Shown piece after piece: positions 35,721 through 44,295 of a DNA stretch of 64,000 nt. This DNA is from Chloroflexi bacterium AL-N1 (GTDB taxonomy: Bacteria; Chloroflexota; Chloroflexia; Chloroflexales; Roseiflexaceae), in assembly GCA_013122435.1 (NCBI GenBank), contig WYDT01000017.1:1-64000 (forward strand), written 5' to 3'. Below the pieces are notes generated by a model. It had not been told where the DNA came from, did no database searches, and saw only the letters and a program-made list of their open reading frames with translations. Made by a program: the position numbers and the translations under genes. Position 1 is the first letter of the stretch; every line of letters starts with the position of its first letter.

Positions 35721-36143
35721 ATGACACCCTTCAAACCAAAAAGACCACCCATCATGGGTACTGTCATTTTCGTCGTAGCAACGCTTGGTGTAGCCGTATT
35801 ATCGATCCTGGTTAGCTGGCAGTTGTACCGTTACGCGAACAGACCCATCACCGATTTCTATACCCAACTTGGTCAACTGGCGTTGCAGATCGCGGTGGTG
35901 GTTATTATCGGCAGTGCAGAAATGCTCGGTTTTGCGCTTATCTCGAAGGATCATATCAAGGAAACCCTGTTCGCTGCGCTCAATGGAGAACCAGGAGATC
36001 TGGCCTACTTACGACAGCTTGGTGGAGCCGCCATGGAACTCTTGTGGGCTTTGGTAGCGCGCTGTCCGCAGGTAGTGCTCGAAGCCAGGTTTCGCCCTCA
36101 CAGCGACTACGAACGATCACGTATCGCAGCGCTCGGTGGCTAG
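35721..36143 (+). CDS. Small membrane protein
   Basis: The 140-residue protein has two hydrophobic segments: GTVIFVVATLGVAVLSILVSW near residues 13-33 and LALQIAVVVIIGSAEMLGFALI near 53-74. A soluble helical C-terminus follows (HIKETLFAALNGEPGDLAYLRQLGG). No family is recognised. GGAGATCATCC precedes ATG 35721. Its stop lies 48 bases before the first CCTTTAGGG of the repeat locus. Confidence 0.6.
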   Translation: MTPFKPKRPPIMGTVIFVVATLGVAVLSILVSWQLYRYANRPITDFYTQLGQLALQIAVVVIIGSAEMLGFALISKDHIKETLFAALNGEPGDLAYLRQLGGAAMELLWALVARCPQVVLEARFRPHSDYERSRIAALGG

Positions 36144-36191
36144 ATCATTTACTCCTGTGGATCTATCACTTCTCATGGAGCGGATTAGAGA

Positions 36192-36396
36192 CCTTTAGGG
36201 TTTGGTTTGGAGGGTGCAGATGCGGAATTCTTACCATGAGGCAGATGGAACACAGGAGACCTTTAGGGGTGCCCATTCCACCCTGTGCAGATCACGTAAT
36301 TCCACGGCAGATGAGAGAACCCTAAAGGTTTAGTTTGCAGGGTGCAGATGTGGAATTATGGTCATATGATGGGTAGAAACCAGGCAACCTTTAGGG
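36192..36396 (+). repeat. CCTTTAGGG repeat, two tandem units of about 128 bp
   Basis: Four copies of CCTTTAGGG or its complement start at 36192, 36260, 36321 and 36388, giving spacings of 68, 61 and 67. The 68-base parts share GGTGCAGATG and GGAATT. The middle part contains GTAATTCCAC, which is an inverted version of the GGAATT block. The same layout recurs at 38269-38473. No gene is present. Confidence 0.8.
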
Positions 36397-36406
36397 TCTA
36401 TAGATA

Positions 36407-36457
36407 TTGACATACTCCAGAGTATGTCATATTATAAAAACATACTCTGGAGTATGT
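36407..36457 (+). promoter_or_regulatory. tetR promoter with two palindromic operators
   Basis: TTGACA (36407-36412) and TATTAT (36430-36435) are 17 bases apart. Operator O1 (36410-36427) lies in the spacer and O2 (36440-36457) over the start point. Both have arms ACATACTC and GAGTATGT around a two-base centre, 30 bases centre to centre. The layout predicts tight autorepression by the TetR protein encoded next. Confidence 0.85.
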
Positions 36458-36494
36458 GCAGTTCATGAAAACATTGATCATGGGAGGAGGACCT

Positions 36495-37106
36495 ATGAAA
36501 AATTCCCCATCTCCGCTAGATGCAGACACTCGTGATGCCCTGCTTAAGGCCACCCTAAAATGTGTAGCCGAAAAGGGCTATGACCATGCAACCATCAATG
36601 ACATTGCAGGTGCCACGGGCAATACAAAGGGCGCGGTGTATCACTACTTTTCCAGCAAGAAACAGCTCTATCACGCAGCCCTTGAACAATTGACAGAACA
36701 ACTTGGACAAAGTGGTGCTTTGTTCGGTCTGGGGCAGCCCTTTGAAGCAGCCGCGTTGAGCCTTTTGAAGGAAGTGGCAGGTCTGGGTACATCAGACTGG
36801 GACACAGATTTGCCTCTTCACGACATCTATTACCTGTACTTTGACGGTCTACGGCGTTTTCCACAACTCAAAGCTATGTTAGCGACGCAGCGGCAAAACT
36901 ATGTGAATAAGGCTGTGGAACAGGTGAAAGGAAGCTTCGATCCACCCCTGGAGGATGCTCAAGCACGACACCTGGCTCTGCAACTGCTCGTCGGCATAGA
37001 AGGCGTTGCCTTGCTTCACGCCACCTCTGGAGGATGTGTGACAGAAGATGATCTCAAAACCATGGTGAAGACATGGGTTGAAGGATTGGAAAAACTGAAT
37101 GTATAG
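36495..37106 (+). CDS. TetR family transcriptional repressor
   Basis: The 203-residue protein has a TetR N-terminal helix-turn-helix: RDALLKATLKCVAEKGYDHATINDIAGATGNTKGAVYHYFSSKKQLY (residues 11-57), with the usual K-G-A-V-Y-H-Y-F recognition end. The C-terminal half is a helical ligand-binding domain. GGAGGAGG before ATG 36495 selects this start over 36456. It should bind the palindrome ACATACTC-N2-GAGTATGT found twice in its own promoter and once before the downstream hydrolase. Confidence 0.92.
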   Translation: MKNSPSPLDADTRDALLKATLKCVAEKGYDHATINDIAGATGNTKGAVYHYFSSKKQLYHAALEQLTEQLGQSGALFGLGQPFEAAALSLLKEVAGLGTSDWDTDLPLHDIYYLYFDGLRRFPQLKAMLATQRQNYVNKAVEQVKGSFDPPLEDAQARHLALQLLVGIEGVALLHATSGGCVTEDDLKTMVKTWVEGLEKLNV

Positions 37107-37147
37107 GATAAGTCAGCCTGTTCACACAGGCTTTCTTGAAACGAGAA

Positions 37148-37165
37148 ATATACTCCAGAGTATGC
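37148..37165 (+). promoter_or_regulatory. Third TetR operator, upstream of the hydrolase
   Basis: ATATACTC-CA-GAGTATGC matches O1 at 16 of 18 positions. It lies between the tetR stop and the hydrolase start at 37178, so the regulator probably also controls the hydrolase directly. Confidence 0.75.
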
Positions 37166-37177
37166 AAGGGAAAGCGC

Positions 37178-38113
37178 ATGTACACATTTAAAAGATACGA
37201 TCTCACAAATATTCCCATAACATATTTTCGTCTGCCAAACCGTCGGCATTTGGCCTATGCCAGGTATGGGCAGCCTGGAGGTGTGCCGGTCTTCTACTTT
37301 CATGGGTGCCCAGGATCGCGCTTGGAAGGTCGACCCACTCATGAATCGGCTCAGTCCCTGGGCTTTGACATTTTTGCCGTCGAACGGCCAGGCTGTGGTT
37401 TCTCAGAATTCGCATCAGGTTATACAACGCTGGATTGGGTGGAGGATGTGGCGGCCCTGGCAGATGGTTTTGGCTTTGAGCGCTTCGGTATCATGGGCTT
37501 TTCCGCCGGTGGATTCTATGTAAATGCTTGTACGTTCAAAATGCCTGAGCGCCTTTTGTTTGCTTTTGATATTGGGGGATGGGGGCCGGTGGGAGATGAG
37601 CCGGCGCTCACCGCACATTTGATGCCTTTGGATCGGTTTTTTCTACGTCGAGCTTCGTCTTTTGGTTTTATGTTTCGTCTTCCGTTTTCCCTGATCGGAT
37701 TGGCAGCACGTTATATGAGTGACAAGGGGTTTGCTAAGGCCCTCCAATCCTCCATGGGGGCAGATGACCGGGCGCTGATCATCGGCAATGACAACATGGC
37801 TCACTACTTTCGCGCTCTGGTGAAAGAGTCTTTCAGACAAGGTAATCGTGGCCCAGCTGATGACGCCATTCGCTGTTACAGACCCTGGGGGTTTGCGCTA
37901 TCTGATATTGATTATCCCACACACATCTGGCATGGTACAGATGACCGCTTTGCCAACTATGCTTTGGCTGAGTACAAGCATGCCCAAAACCCCAGAAGCA
38001 CATTGGTCACTTTAGAGAAGTATGGTCATCTGCGTATGGCGACGATCTTTGAAGACATCCTCGCATCGGCGCGAGTTATATTGGGGGAACAGGCAAAAGA
38101 GGTGATGGAATAA
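37178..38113 (+). CDS. Alpha/beta hydrolase, TetR-controlled
   Basis: The 311-residue protein has YFHGCPGSRLEG near residue 40 (oxyanion loop), GFSAGGFYV near 108 (nucleophile Ser), WHGTDDRFANY near 250 (acid) and EKYGHLRM near 282 (His). The HGCPGSR form is common in the branch near epoxide hydrolases and haloperoxidases. ATG 37178 follows AAGGGAAAGCGC. Control by an adjacent TetR protein suggests the substrate, or a related small molecule, is the inducer; that is inference. Confidence 0.88.
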   Translation: MYTFKRYDLTNIPITYFRLPNRRHLAYARYGQPGGVPVFYFHGCPGSRLEGRPTHESAQSLGFDIFAVERPGCGFSEFASGYTTLDWVEDVAALADGFGFERFGIMGFSAGGFYVNACTFKMPERLLFAFDIGGWGPVGDEPALTAHLMPLDRFFLRRASSFGFMFRLPFSLIGLAARYMSDKGFAKALQSSMGADDRALIIGNDNMAHYFRALVKESFRQGNRGPADDAIRCYRPWGFALSDIDYPTHIWHGTDDRFANYALAEYKHAQNPRSTLVTLEKYGHLRMATIFEDILASARVILGEQAKEVME

Positions 38114-38268
38114 AAAGTAACAGGAAAACCTATCTCGCCGTACAAGGGTACGCGTGCGTTTTCAAACGGGAATGCATCTTACCGCTTGGCAGTCACGAGG
38201 CGAGTGGTGTCAACGGACACGGCGCAACCATGGCTCGAGTGGGTCGTGTGGCTTGGAGAATAAGAGAA

Positions 38269-38473
38269 CCCTAAGGGTTTGGCAAGCATGGTGCAGATGG
38301 GCCATGCTTGCCAAGGGGTGGGGGAAAAACCGGGCCCCTTTAGGGTTGCCCTTGTCCCCGGTGCGACTCATGTAATTCCACCGCCGATGAGGGAAACCTT
38401 TAGGGTTTGATTTACGTCGTGCAGATGTGGAATTCTTGTCATGAATCAGATGAAAAACCGGGCCCCTTTAGGG
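38269..38473 (+). repeat. CCTTTAGGG repeat, two tandem units of about 128 bp
   Basis: CCTTTAGGG or CCCTAAGGG copies start at 38269, 38337, 38397 and 38465: spacings 68, 60 and 68, almost the same as at 36192. The first part holds an 11-bp perfect hairpin, GGCAAGCATGG 38281-38291 with CCATGCTTGCC 38302-38312, whose loop keeps TGCAGATG. The locus lies 155 bases after a hydrolase stop and contains no gene. Confidence 0.8.
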
Positions 38474-38587
38474 TTGCCTCTTCCCACCATAACACTGTCA
38501 CAATGATAGTGAAACGCTGACAACTCTTTGATGCTTAGGCTAAGGTGATATAGGAGTATATAATTTAGATAGCCGAACTATTTTAGT

Positions 38588-39233
38588 ATGCAAGAAGCAC
38601 AAACGATGGGACAGTCAAAAGCGTTTCTACACGATGAATTATGCCTGTGGCATACAACAGGTGAACACACATTGGTACTGCCAGTTGGTGGATGCATACA
38701 GCCTCCGGCCAGTGCTAGCCACGCAGAATTACCTGAAAGTAAATGTCGGTTCAAAACCTTAATGGACATGTCTGATTTGACTACGAAACTTGACTATCGT
38801 AGTGTCGATGCTGCCACAGAAGAAGATCTCTTGTGTGTTCACACAGCGACCTATATCGAACAATTCAAAGCAATTAGCGACGAACGTGGTGGGGAACGTG
38901 GTCTCTTTGCTCCTTTTGGCAAGGGCGGTTATGAAATTGCCTGTCTGTCTGTTGGTCTTGTGAAACAGGCAATAGCTGATGTTGTTAAGCGGATGCAATA
39001 AAAATGCCTATGCGCTTTCCAGTCTGTCTGACCACCATTGTCTGCCGGGTCAGTCGATGGGTTTTTGCCTGTTGCCCAACATTCCCATTGCCATTGAAGC
39101 AGCAAAAGCCATGTATGGGGCAGAAAAAGTTGCAGTCGTTGATTGGGACGTTCACCACGGAAACGGTACTCAGGCGATCTACTACCATCGCAGTAATGTA
39201 TTAACGTTATCACTCCATTTACGGTTCGGTTGA
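38588..39233 (+). pseudogene. Histone-deacetylase-family (acetoin utilisation-like) protein, frameshifted and truncated
   Basis: ATG 38588 encodes the N-terminal part (LYDRS-like DYRSVDAATEEDLLCVHTATYIEQFK) to a stop at 38999-39001. In the next frame the protein continues NKNAYALS, where the expected PPGHH is changed to LSDHH. It then reads GFCLLPNIPIAIEAAKAMYG and VAVVDWDVHHGNGTQAIYY, the zinc-binding D-x-H-H-G-N-G-T motif. Everything after residue ~215 is missing; the frame runs into an unrelated remnant. Confidence 0.8.
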
Positions 39234-39370
39234 AGCTGCAGGCGATTTGGGTGCATCCTGATAGCGAGTTTGAATTCTGGCACGAGAATGGTGCTCTGTG
39301 CTGGGGGCAGGTCATTTGGGTCGCTGGTTTGCTGACTGAGGGGTTGACTGAGGCTCGTACTGCTGGTTAG
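39224..39370 (+). pseudogene. 3' fragment of a DUF2262-like protein
   Basis: The frame reads LKLQAIWVHPDSEFEFWHENG, then LCWGQVIWVAGLLTEGLTEARTAG, ending at TAG 39368-39370. The FW-x-E/D-x-G-x-L-x-WG pattern and the closing A-x-x-A-G resemble the C-terminus of DUF2262/DUF6985-type proteins. It begins exactly where the deacetylase homology stops, so a deletion probably fused two dead genes. The family call is by eye. Confidence 0.45.
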
Positions 39371-39480
39371 GCTATGGCTGTTATATGTCACTTTTCACAT
39401 CGGTAAGCTGACAAGAATGAACATTGTGTCAGGAATTCCTATAGAGGAATAGCATATACTATTGCTAATAAAGGGTCATC

Positions 39481-40470
39481 TTACCAAGAGAAATAATCGT
39501 CTATACCCTGAGTTTCACCAACAGGGTTGAGCTGTCTGCCAACAACGTAGTTCTCACAGAAGTAGTTCCTACCAATACTACCTTCAATGCTGGAGCCAGG
39601 AGCGCTGGTTGGAGTTGTGCGACTGGTAGTCCGGCAGGCATGATTTTGGGGACACTGGCGGCGAACAGGGGTAGTGGTCAAGTTGATTTTGCCATCACTT
39701 TGGACAGTCCGCTGGATGCCAGGGTGACTCAAATCGCCAAAAGGGTCACGGTCGGCGATGACGGTAGCAACGGGGGTGACCTTAATCTGTGTTGACAACG
39801 GCACTAACGTGACCACCTCCGTCATCAACAGGGGCAGCCTAATCATTGTCAAAGAGCTGACGCCCGCAGATGGCACCGATGCCGAGCGGATCACCTTCAC
39901 CGATATCCTGCCCGGTGCGTATGCTCTCACCGAGACCCTGCAGGTTGATTGGCAGCTAAACAGTGCATCTGTATGAGTGGTAGCGATAGTAGTAGTCGCA
40001 TGGGGGCAATCTTGTCGGTAGCTTTGGTGGCGGGGAGAATGTGACTTGCACCTTCACGAACCGTCGGTCGCCACGCAGTGTTGCGATCTGCCTGCCCCTC
40101 ATCGGCGCACACTGCCACGCTTGGCAGCTCCGATCTGGTGGTGGACAACCTAAGCGTCAGCGCCACTGCGGTGATGGTGTGCAATGCGGGAATGCGCCCG
40201 GTGGTGGCTGCCTTCTGAGTCGATGTGTATATTCAATCTCAGTCTGGTTCCGACACTTAATACACCGTGGAACTTTATTGCGTCGCAGGGCAGTGGTACG
40301 GGCGATTACGGCCAATACTGTACCGCTCAATCCGGCTGAGACACGAGTGCTGACACTGGCTACGGCTAGGTCGGGCAAAGATTTCACCAGTCTGCCCCCT
40401 ATCCAGCAGGTGCGATCGTCTATACGCTGATGGACTCGATCCATCTGGCGACCACGTACTATTTCGGAAG
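39481..40470 (+). pseudogene. Remnant of a DUF11-repeat surface/adhesin protein
   Basis: One frame gives VYTLSFTNRVELSANNVVLTE, PTNTTFNAGARSAGWSC and VDFAITLDSPLDARVTQIA, a DUF11 repeat. After a stop, another frame gives GSLIIVKELTPADGTDA and PGAYALTETLQVDWQLNSAS, and later ENVTCTFTNR, the companion repeat of such proteins. Further pieces occur in all three frames up to about 40470. No start codon or signal peptide remains. Intact relatives are large secreted repeat proteins. Confidence 0.7.
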
Positions 40471-40475
40471 CTAAC

Positions 40476-40507
40476 AAAAGCCCCGGCGAAATACGCCGAG
40501 GCTTTTG
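40476..40507 (-). terminator. Terminator of the groESL operon
   Basis: AAAAGCC and GGCG pair with CGCC and GGCTTTT around a short loop. A-run and T-run flank the stem, so it can act on both strands. It lies 29 bases after the groEL stop. Confidence 0.85.
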
Positions 40508-40535
40508 AGTTGTTGGTTGGTGGGGTGGGGACGAA

Positions 40536-42194
40536 TTAGAAATCCATACCGCCCATACCGCCCATACCGCCCATACCGCCGCCACCACCAGGCATGTCTG
40601 GCTTGTCTTCAGGAATATCAGTGATCAATGCCTGGGTTGTCAGCAACAATCCTGCAATCGAGACGGCGTTCTGCACCGCACTACGGGTAACCTTCACAGG
40701 GTCGATAACACCCTGCTCGATCATGCTACCAAACTCACCAGTCAAAACGTGATAACCAATAGTGGTATCATTCTTCTCTTTCTGCATACGGCGTACGGAG
40801 TCGATGATAACGGCACCATCTTCACCAGCGTTGCGGGCAAGTTGTCGAATTGGCTCTTCCAGTGCGCGACGGAGGATCTGCACACCAAAGCGCTCATCAT
40901 CGTTATTTGTTTGCACCTTATCAAGTGCTGAAATAACATTGATAAGCGCGATACCGCCACCAGCAACCATACCTTCTTCAACGGCTGCACGAGCAGTTGA
41001 GAGCGCATCCTCAACGCGGTGCTTTTTCTCTTTGAGTTCGGGTTCGGTTGCAGCACCGACCTTAAGCACAGCAACACCACCGGCCAGCTTGGCCAATCGC
41101 TCGTTGAGCTTCTCGCGGTCAAAGTCGGAGGTGGTTGTCTCCATCTGAGCACGGATCTGGTCGATACGACCACGAATGCCGGCCTCTTCGCCACGTCCCT
41201 CGATGAAAGTCGTGTTGTCTTTGTCAGCCACGATACGGCGGCAGCGACCAAGATCGCTCACTGTGGTGCTGTCAAGTTTGCGACCAACTTCTTCTGAGAT
41301 GACGGTTGCACCAGTCAGAATGGCGATGTCCTGGAGCATAGCCTTGCGGCGGTCGCCAAAGCCAGGGGCCTTGATGGCCAGGGCATTGATGGTACCGCGA
41401 AGCTTGTTCACAACCAGTGTTGCCAGTGCCTCGCCCTCAACATCCTCAGCCACAATCACAAAGTTCTTGGTGGCTTGCAATGCTTTCTCAAGAATGGGGA
41501 GAATATCGTTGATAGCAGAAATTTTCTTATCCGTAATCAAGATCATCGGATCGTCAAGATCTGATTCCATACGCTCAGAGTTAGTGACAAAGTAAGGAGA
41601 GATGTAGCCCCGATCAATCTGCATACCTTCGGTATACTCAGTCTCGAAGGCAATACCCCGGCTCTCTTCGACGGTGATAACGCCGTCTTTCCCAACCTTC
41701 TCCATCACCTCAGCGATCAACTCGCCAATTTCAGAGTCAGCGGCAGAGATGGACGCAACATGGGCGATGTCTGCACGATCACGCACAGGTTTAGCGAGGC
41801 TTTGTAGCTCGTTAACAAGCGCTTCCGCGCCCTTGTCCAAACCACGCTTGAGTAGCATTGGGTTAGCACCGGCGGCCACAACCTTCAAACCTTCGCTGAC
41901 AATTGCCTGGGCCAAAACCGTCGCAGTAGTAGTACCGTCACCAGCGACATCATTTGTCTTGGTGGCGACTTCAACTAGCAGACGAGCCCCCATATTCTCA
42001 AACGGATTTGGGAGTTCGATCTCTTTCGCAACTGTTACACCATCGTGGGTGACCGTTGGGGCACCAAACTTCTTATCGATGGCGACATTGCGGCCACGAG
42101 GGCCAAGCGTTGTCTTAACAGCTTCGGCAACCGTATCTACACCGCGCTTAAGTGCACGTCGGGCTTCTTCGTCAAAATAGAGTTGCTTTGGCAT
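40536..42194 (-). CDS. groEL: 60 kDa chaperonin GroEL
   Basis: The 552-residue chaperonin subunit forms the double-ring folding chamber and works with GroES and ATP. It starts MPKQLYFDEEARRALKRGVD and has TLGPRGRNVAI near residue 28, GDGTTTATVLAQAI near 85 (ATP binding, catalytic Asp) and KAPGFGDRRKAML near 275. It ends in the usual Gly-Met tail (GGMGGMGGMGGMDF). Length and sequence are normal. It follows groES with a 127-base gap and is controlled by the CIRCE promoter upstream. Confidence 0.98.
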   Translation of the reverse strand: MPKQLYFDEEARRALKRGVDTVAEAVKTTLGPRGRNVAIDKKFGAPTVTHDGVTVAKEIELPNPFENMGARLLVEVATKTNDVAGDGTTTATVLAQAIVSEGLKVVAAGANPMLLKRGLDKGAEALVNELQSLAKPVRDRADIAHVASISAADSEIGELIAEVMEKVGKDGVITVEESRGIAFETEYTEGMQIDRGYISPYFVTNSERMESDLDDPMILITDKKISAINDILPILEKALQATKNFVIVAEDVEGEALATLVVNKLRGTINALAIKAPGFGDRRKAMLQDIAILTGATVISEEVGRKLDSTTVSDLGRCRRIVADKDNTTFIEGRGEEAGIRGRIDQIRAQMETTTSDFDREKLNERLAKLAGGVAVLKVGAATEPELKEKKHRVEDALSTARAAVEEGMVAGGGIALINVISALDKVQTNNDDERFGVQILRRALEEPIRQLARNAGEDGAVIIDSVRRMQKEKNDTTIGYHVLTGEFGSMIEQGVIDPVKVTRSAVQNAVSIAGLLLTTQALITDIPEDKPDMPGGGGGMGGMGGMGGMDF

Positions 42195-42321
42195 ACCCTT
42201 TCGAATCCTCCTTAAATATACGCAATATGCGACAATATAATATAACTTTTCATAACGATTTAACGCACACCAGATCTTAATCGAGACGTTTTATCTTTGA
42301 TCGTGTGCTACGAGGGCATCA

Positions 42322-42627
42322 TTATTCTTGAATAACGCCCAGAATATCTTTCTCAGCGAGAATCAGGTACTCAATATCGTCAACTTTGAACTCTGTTCCA
42401 CTATACTTGGCAAAAATGATCTTATCGCCCGACTTTACACTCATCGGAACACGCTTGCCATTGTCATCAACGCGTCCCTCACCGACTGCGACGATCGTTC
42501 CTTCCATTGGCCGTTCTTTGCTTGCGGTGTCTGGCAGGAAAATACCACCCTTTGTTACCTCTTCGCGCTCCATTGGTTTGATAACCACGCGATCGGCCAG
42601 GGGGCGGATGCGGAAGTCAGCTCCCAT
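42322..42627 (-). CDS. groES: 10 kDa co-chaperonin GroES
   Basis: The 101-residue protein forms the heptameric lid of GroEL. IRPLADRVVIKPMEREEVTKGGIFLPDTA is the N-terminal strand and the mobile loop that touches GroEL. The roof follows, and the chain ends IEYLILAEKDILGVI. GGAGG lies ten bases before ATG 42627. It is the first gene of the groESL operon. Confidence 0.98.
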   Translation of the reverse strand: MGADFRIRPLADRVVIKPMEREEVTKGGIFLPDTASKERPMEGTIVAVGEGRVDDNGKRVPMSVKSGDKIIFAKYSGTEFKVDDIEYLILAEKDILGVIQE

Positions 42628-42685
42628 AGTCTTATGTCCTCCTTGTGTAGCACAACTACTTACATCGAGAAAAATACTAAGTTGA

Positions 42686-42785
42686 TTGGCACTCTCATCG
42701 TTTGAGTGCTAATCGGATCATATACTACCGAAAGCTTTGCGTTTTGTCAAGAGCTATTTTAGCACTCTTTACCTTTGAGCGCCAG
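42686..42785 (-). promoter_or_regulatory. groESL promoter flanked by two CIRCE elements
   Basis: Proximal CIRCE: TTGGCACTC (42686-42694), nine bases, GAGTGCTAA (42704-42712). Distal CIRCE-like copy: TTAGCACTC (42759-42767), nine bases, GAGCGCCAG (42777-42785), six of nine in the second arm. On the minus strand TTGACA (42750-42745), 17 bases and TAGTAT (42727-42722) lie between them. This is the classical HrcA-repressed heat-shock arrangement, here with a second site upstream of -35. Confidence 0.92.
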
Positions 42786-43053
42786 CAGGCTGATTATAAC
42801 TCATTCGGAAGGCGTACAACGTCGTCAAAGTGAATCACAGTCTCAGGCTATGTCTCGCACTACATAGACATACAGACAGTCACTATGTTACAATCCTAGC
42901 ACGCATACATACATTCAGAAGAATTCTCACAAACTTGGTTCACGGCATCTCACGCTACTTGAGATACTCAGCCCTATTTGTACAACGATTAGCACTTCTG
43001 CATATGTATATCATCTTTCCTTTTTGATTTTCAGAGACATGGAGGGTTATACA

Positions 43054-44058
43054 ATGCGTATTGAACGAAACCTTGGCATGAATTTGGTACGTGCTACCGA
43101 AGCGGCGGCTCTACGCGCTGGTCGTTTCATGGGCCGCGGAGACAAGAACGCTGCTGACCAGGCAGCCGTCGATGCGATGCGCTTCACACTCGATGGCGTC
43201 CCGATGGATGGTATTGTCGTCATTGGAGAAGGTGAGAAAGACGAAGCACCGATGCTCTACACTGGTGAGCGAATTGGCACCGGGGAAGATCCCCAGGTCG
43301 ATATTGCGGTTGATCCGGTCGAAGGTACGACTCTGCTCGCAGAGGGTATGCCTGGAGCGATTGCGGTTGTCGCAATTGCAGAACGTGGCTCTCTCTACAG
43401 TTGGGAGGGTATTGCCTACATGGATAAACTGGTCGTAGGAGAGGCTGCCAGTGGGTCGGTTGATATCAATGCACCTGTAAAAGAAAACATCCACAATGTT
43501 GCCAAAGCGCTGCGACGGCACGTGGAAGATATTACTGTCGTGGTGTTAGATCGACCACGTCATACCGATCTTATCCGTCAGATTCGTGAAACTGGTGCGC
43601 GGATTAAACTTATTCTGCATGGTGATGTCTCTGCTGGCGTGATGACTTCTGTTGATGATCCCCCGGCTGATATGCTGATGGGTATTGGTGGTGCACCAGA
43701 GGCTGTCATTACCGCGTGTGCAATGAAATGCCTTGGTGGTGATATACAGTGTAAGTTGTGGGCCCGTAATGATGAGGAACAAGCCGTGATCACGGAACGC
43801 GGGTTGGATATGACCAAGGTATACCATATCGACGATCTGGTGCAGAGTGATAATGTGTTTTTTGCTGCAACTGGTATTACGCCTGGTGAATTCCTTCAAG
43901 GGGTGCACTACTACAGTGGTGGGGCATCAACACACTCGGTGGTTATGCGTGCGTCTTCGGGTACCGTGCGCTATATCACCTCACGACATCGATGGGATAA
44001 GTTGATGCGAATCTCGGGAGTTGACTACGTGCATACTGATGATAGCGATTCTGTATAA
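43054..44058 (+). CDS. glpX: Fructose-1,6-bisphosphatase class II
   Basis: The 334-residue enzyme removes the 1-phosphate from fructose 1,6-bisphosphate in gluconeogenesis; some homologues also use sedoheptulose bisphosphate. MRIERNLGMNLVRATEAAAL at the start, VVIGEGEKDEAPML near residue 58 (metal-binding Glu/Asp), DIAVDPVEGTTL near 88 and GIGGAPEAVITACAMKCLGGD near 215 match GlpX. GGAGG eight bases before ATG 43054 selects this start over one at 43024. It stands alone between groESL and an ABC exporter. Confidence 0.95.
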   Translation: MRIERNLGMNLVRATEAAALRAGRFMGRGDKNAADQAAVDAMRFTLDGVPMDGIVVIGEGEKDEAPMLYTGERIGTGEDPQVDIAVDPVEGTTLLAEGMPGAIAVVAIAERGSLYSWEGIAYMDKLVVGEAASGSVDINAPVKENIHNVAKALRRHVEDITVVVLDRPRHTDLIRQIRETGARIKLILHGDVSAGVMTSVDDPPADMLMGIGGAPEAVITACAMKCLGGDIQCKLWARNDEEQAVITERGLDMTKVYHIDDLVQSDNVFFAATGITPGEFLQGVHYYSGGASTHSVVMRASSGTVRYITSRHRWDKLMRISGVDYVHTDDSDSV

Positions 44059-44295
44059 CCCCACAGCAGTATGGCCCTGCTTATACTATTTGAGCGGGGC
44101 CTATCAAATTATCCTCATTATGTATGAAACCAGCACTTTTTGCCAGCCTTTACGCTGTATCCGTGGTATTATTACTCGGTAAAGGCATGCGTAAAGGCTG
44201 GCAAGATCATGTGAGCAAAACACGTCAATCGTGGATGGTGCTTACATGCGAATGCAAAACCGCATGTCGCTTCACATACGTATTGACGTAACAGA

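Noticed and set aside
38154..38375. 73-residue + strand frame
   Set aside because: It lies inside the CCTTTAGGG repeat locus and has no start signal or family features.
36192..38473. CCTTTAGGG loci as CRISPR
   Set aside because: Spacings alternate between about 60 and 68 and the intervening sequences are related to each other, so they are not spacers.
39481..39930. 149-residue minus-strand frame
   Set aside because: Antisense to the DUF11 repeat, which reads clearly on the + strand.
40742..42180. Several long frames overlapping groEL
   Set aside because: All are shadows of the strongly biased groEL coding sequence.
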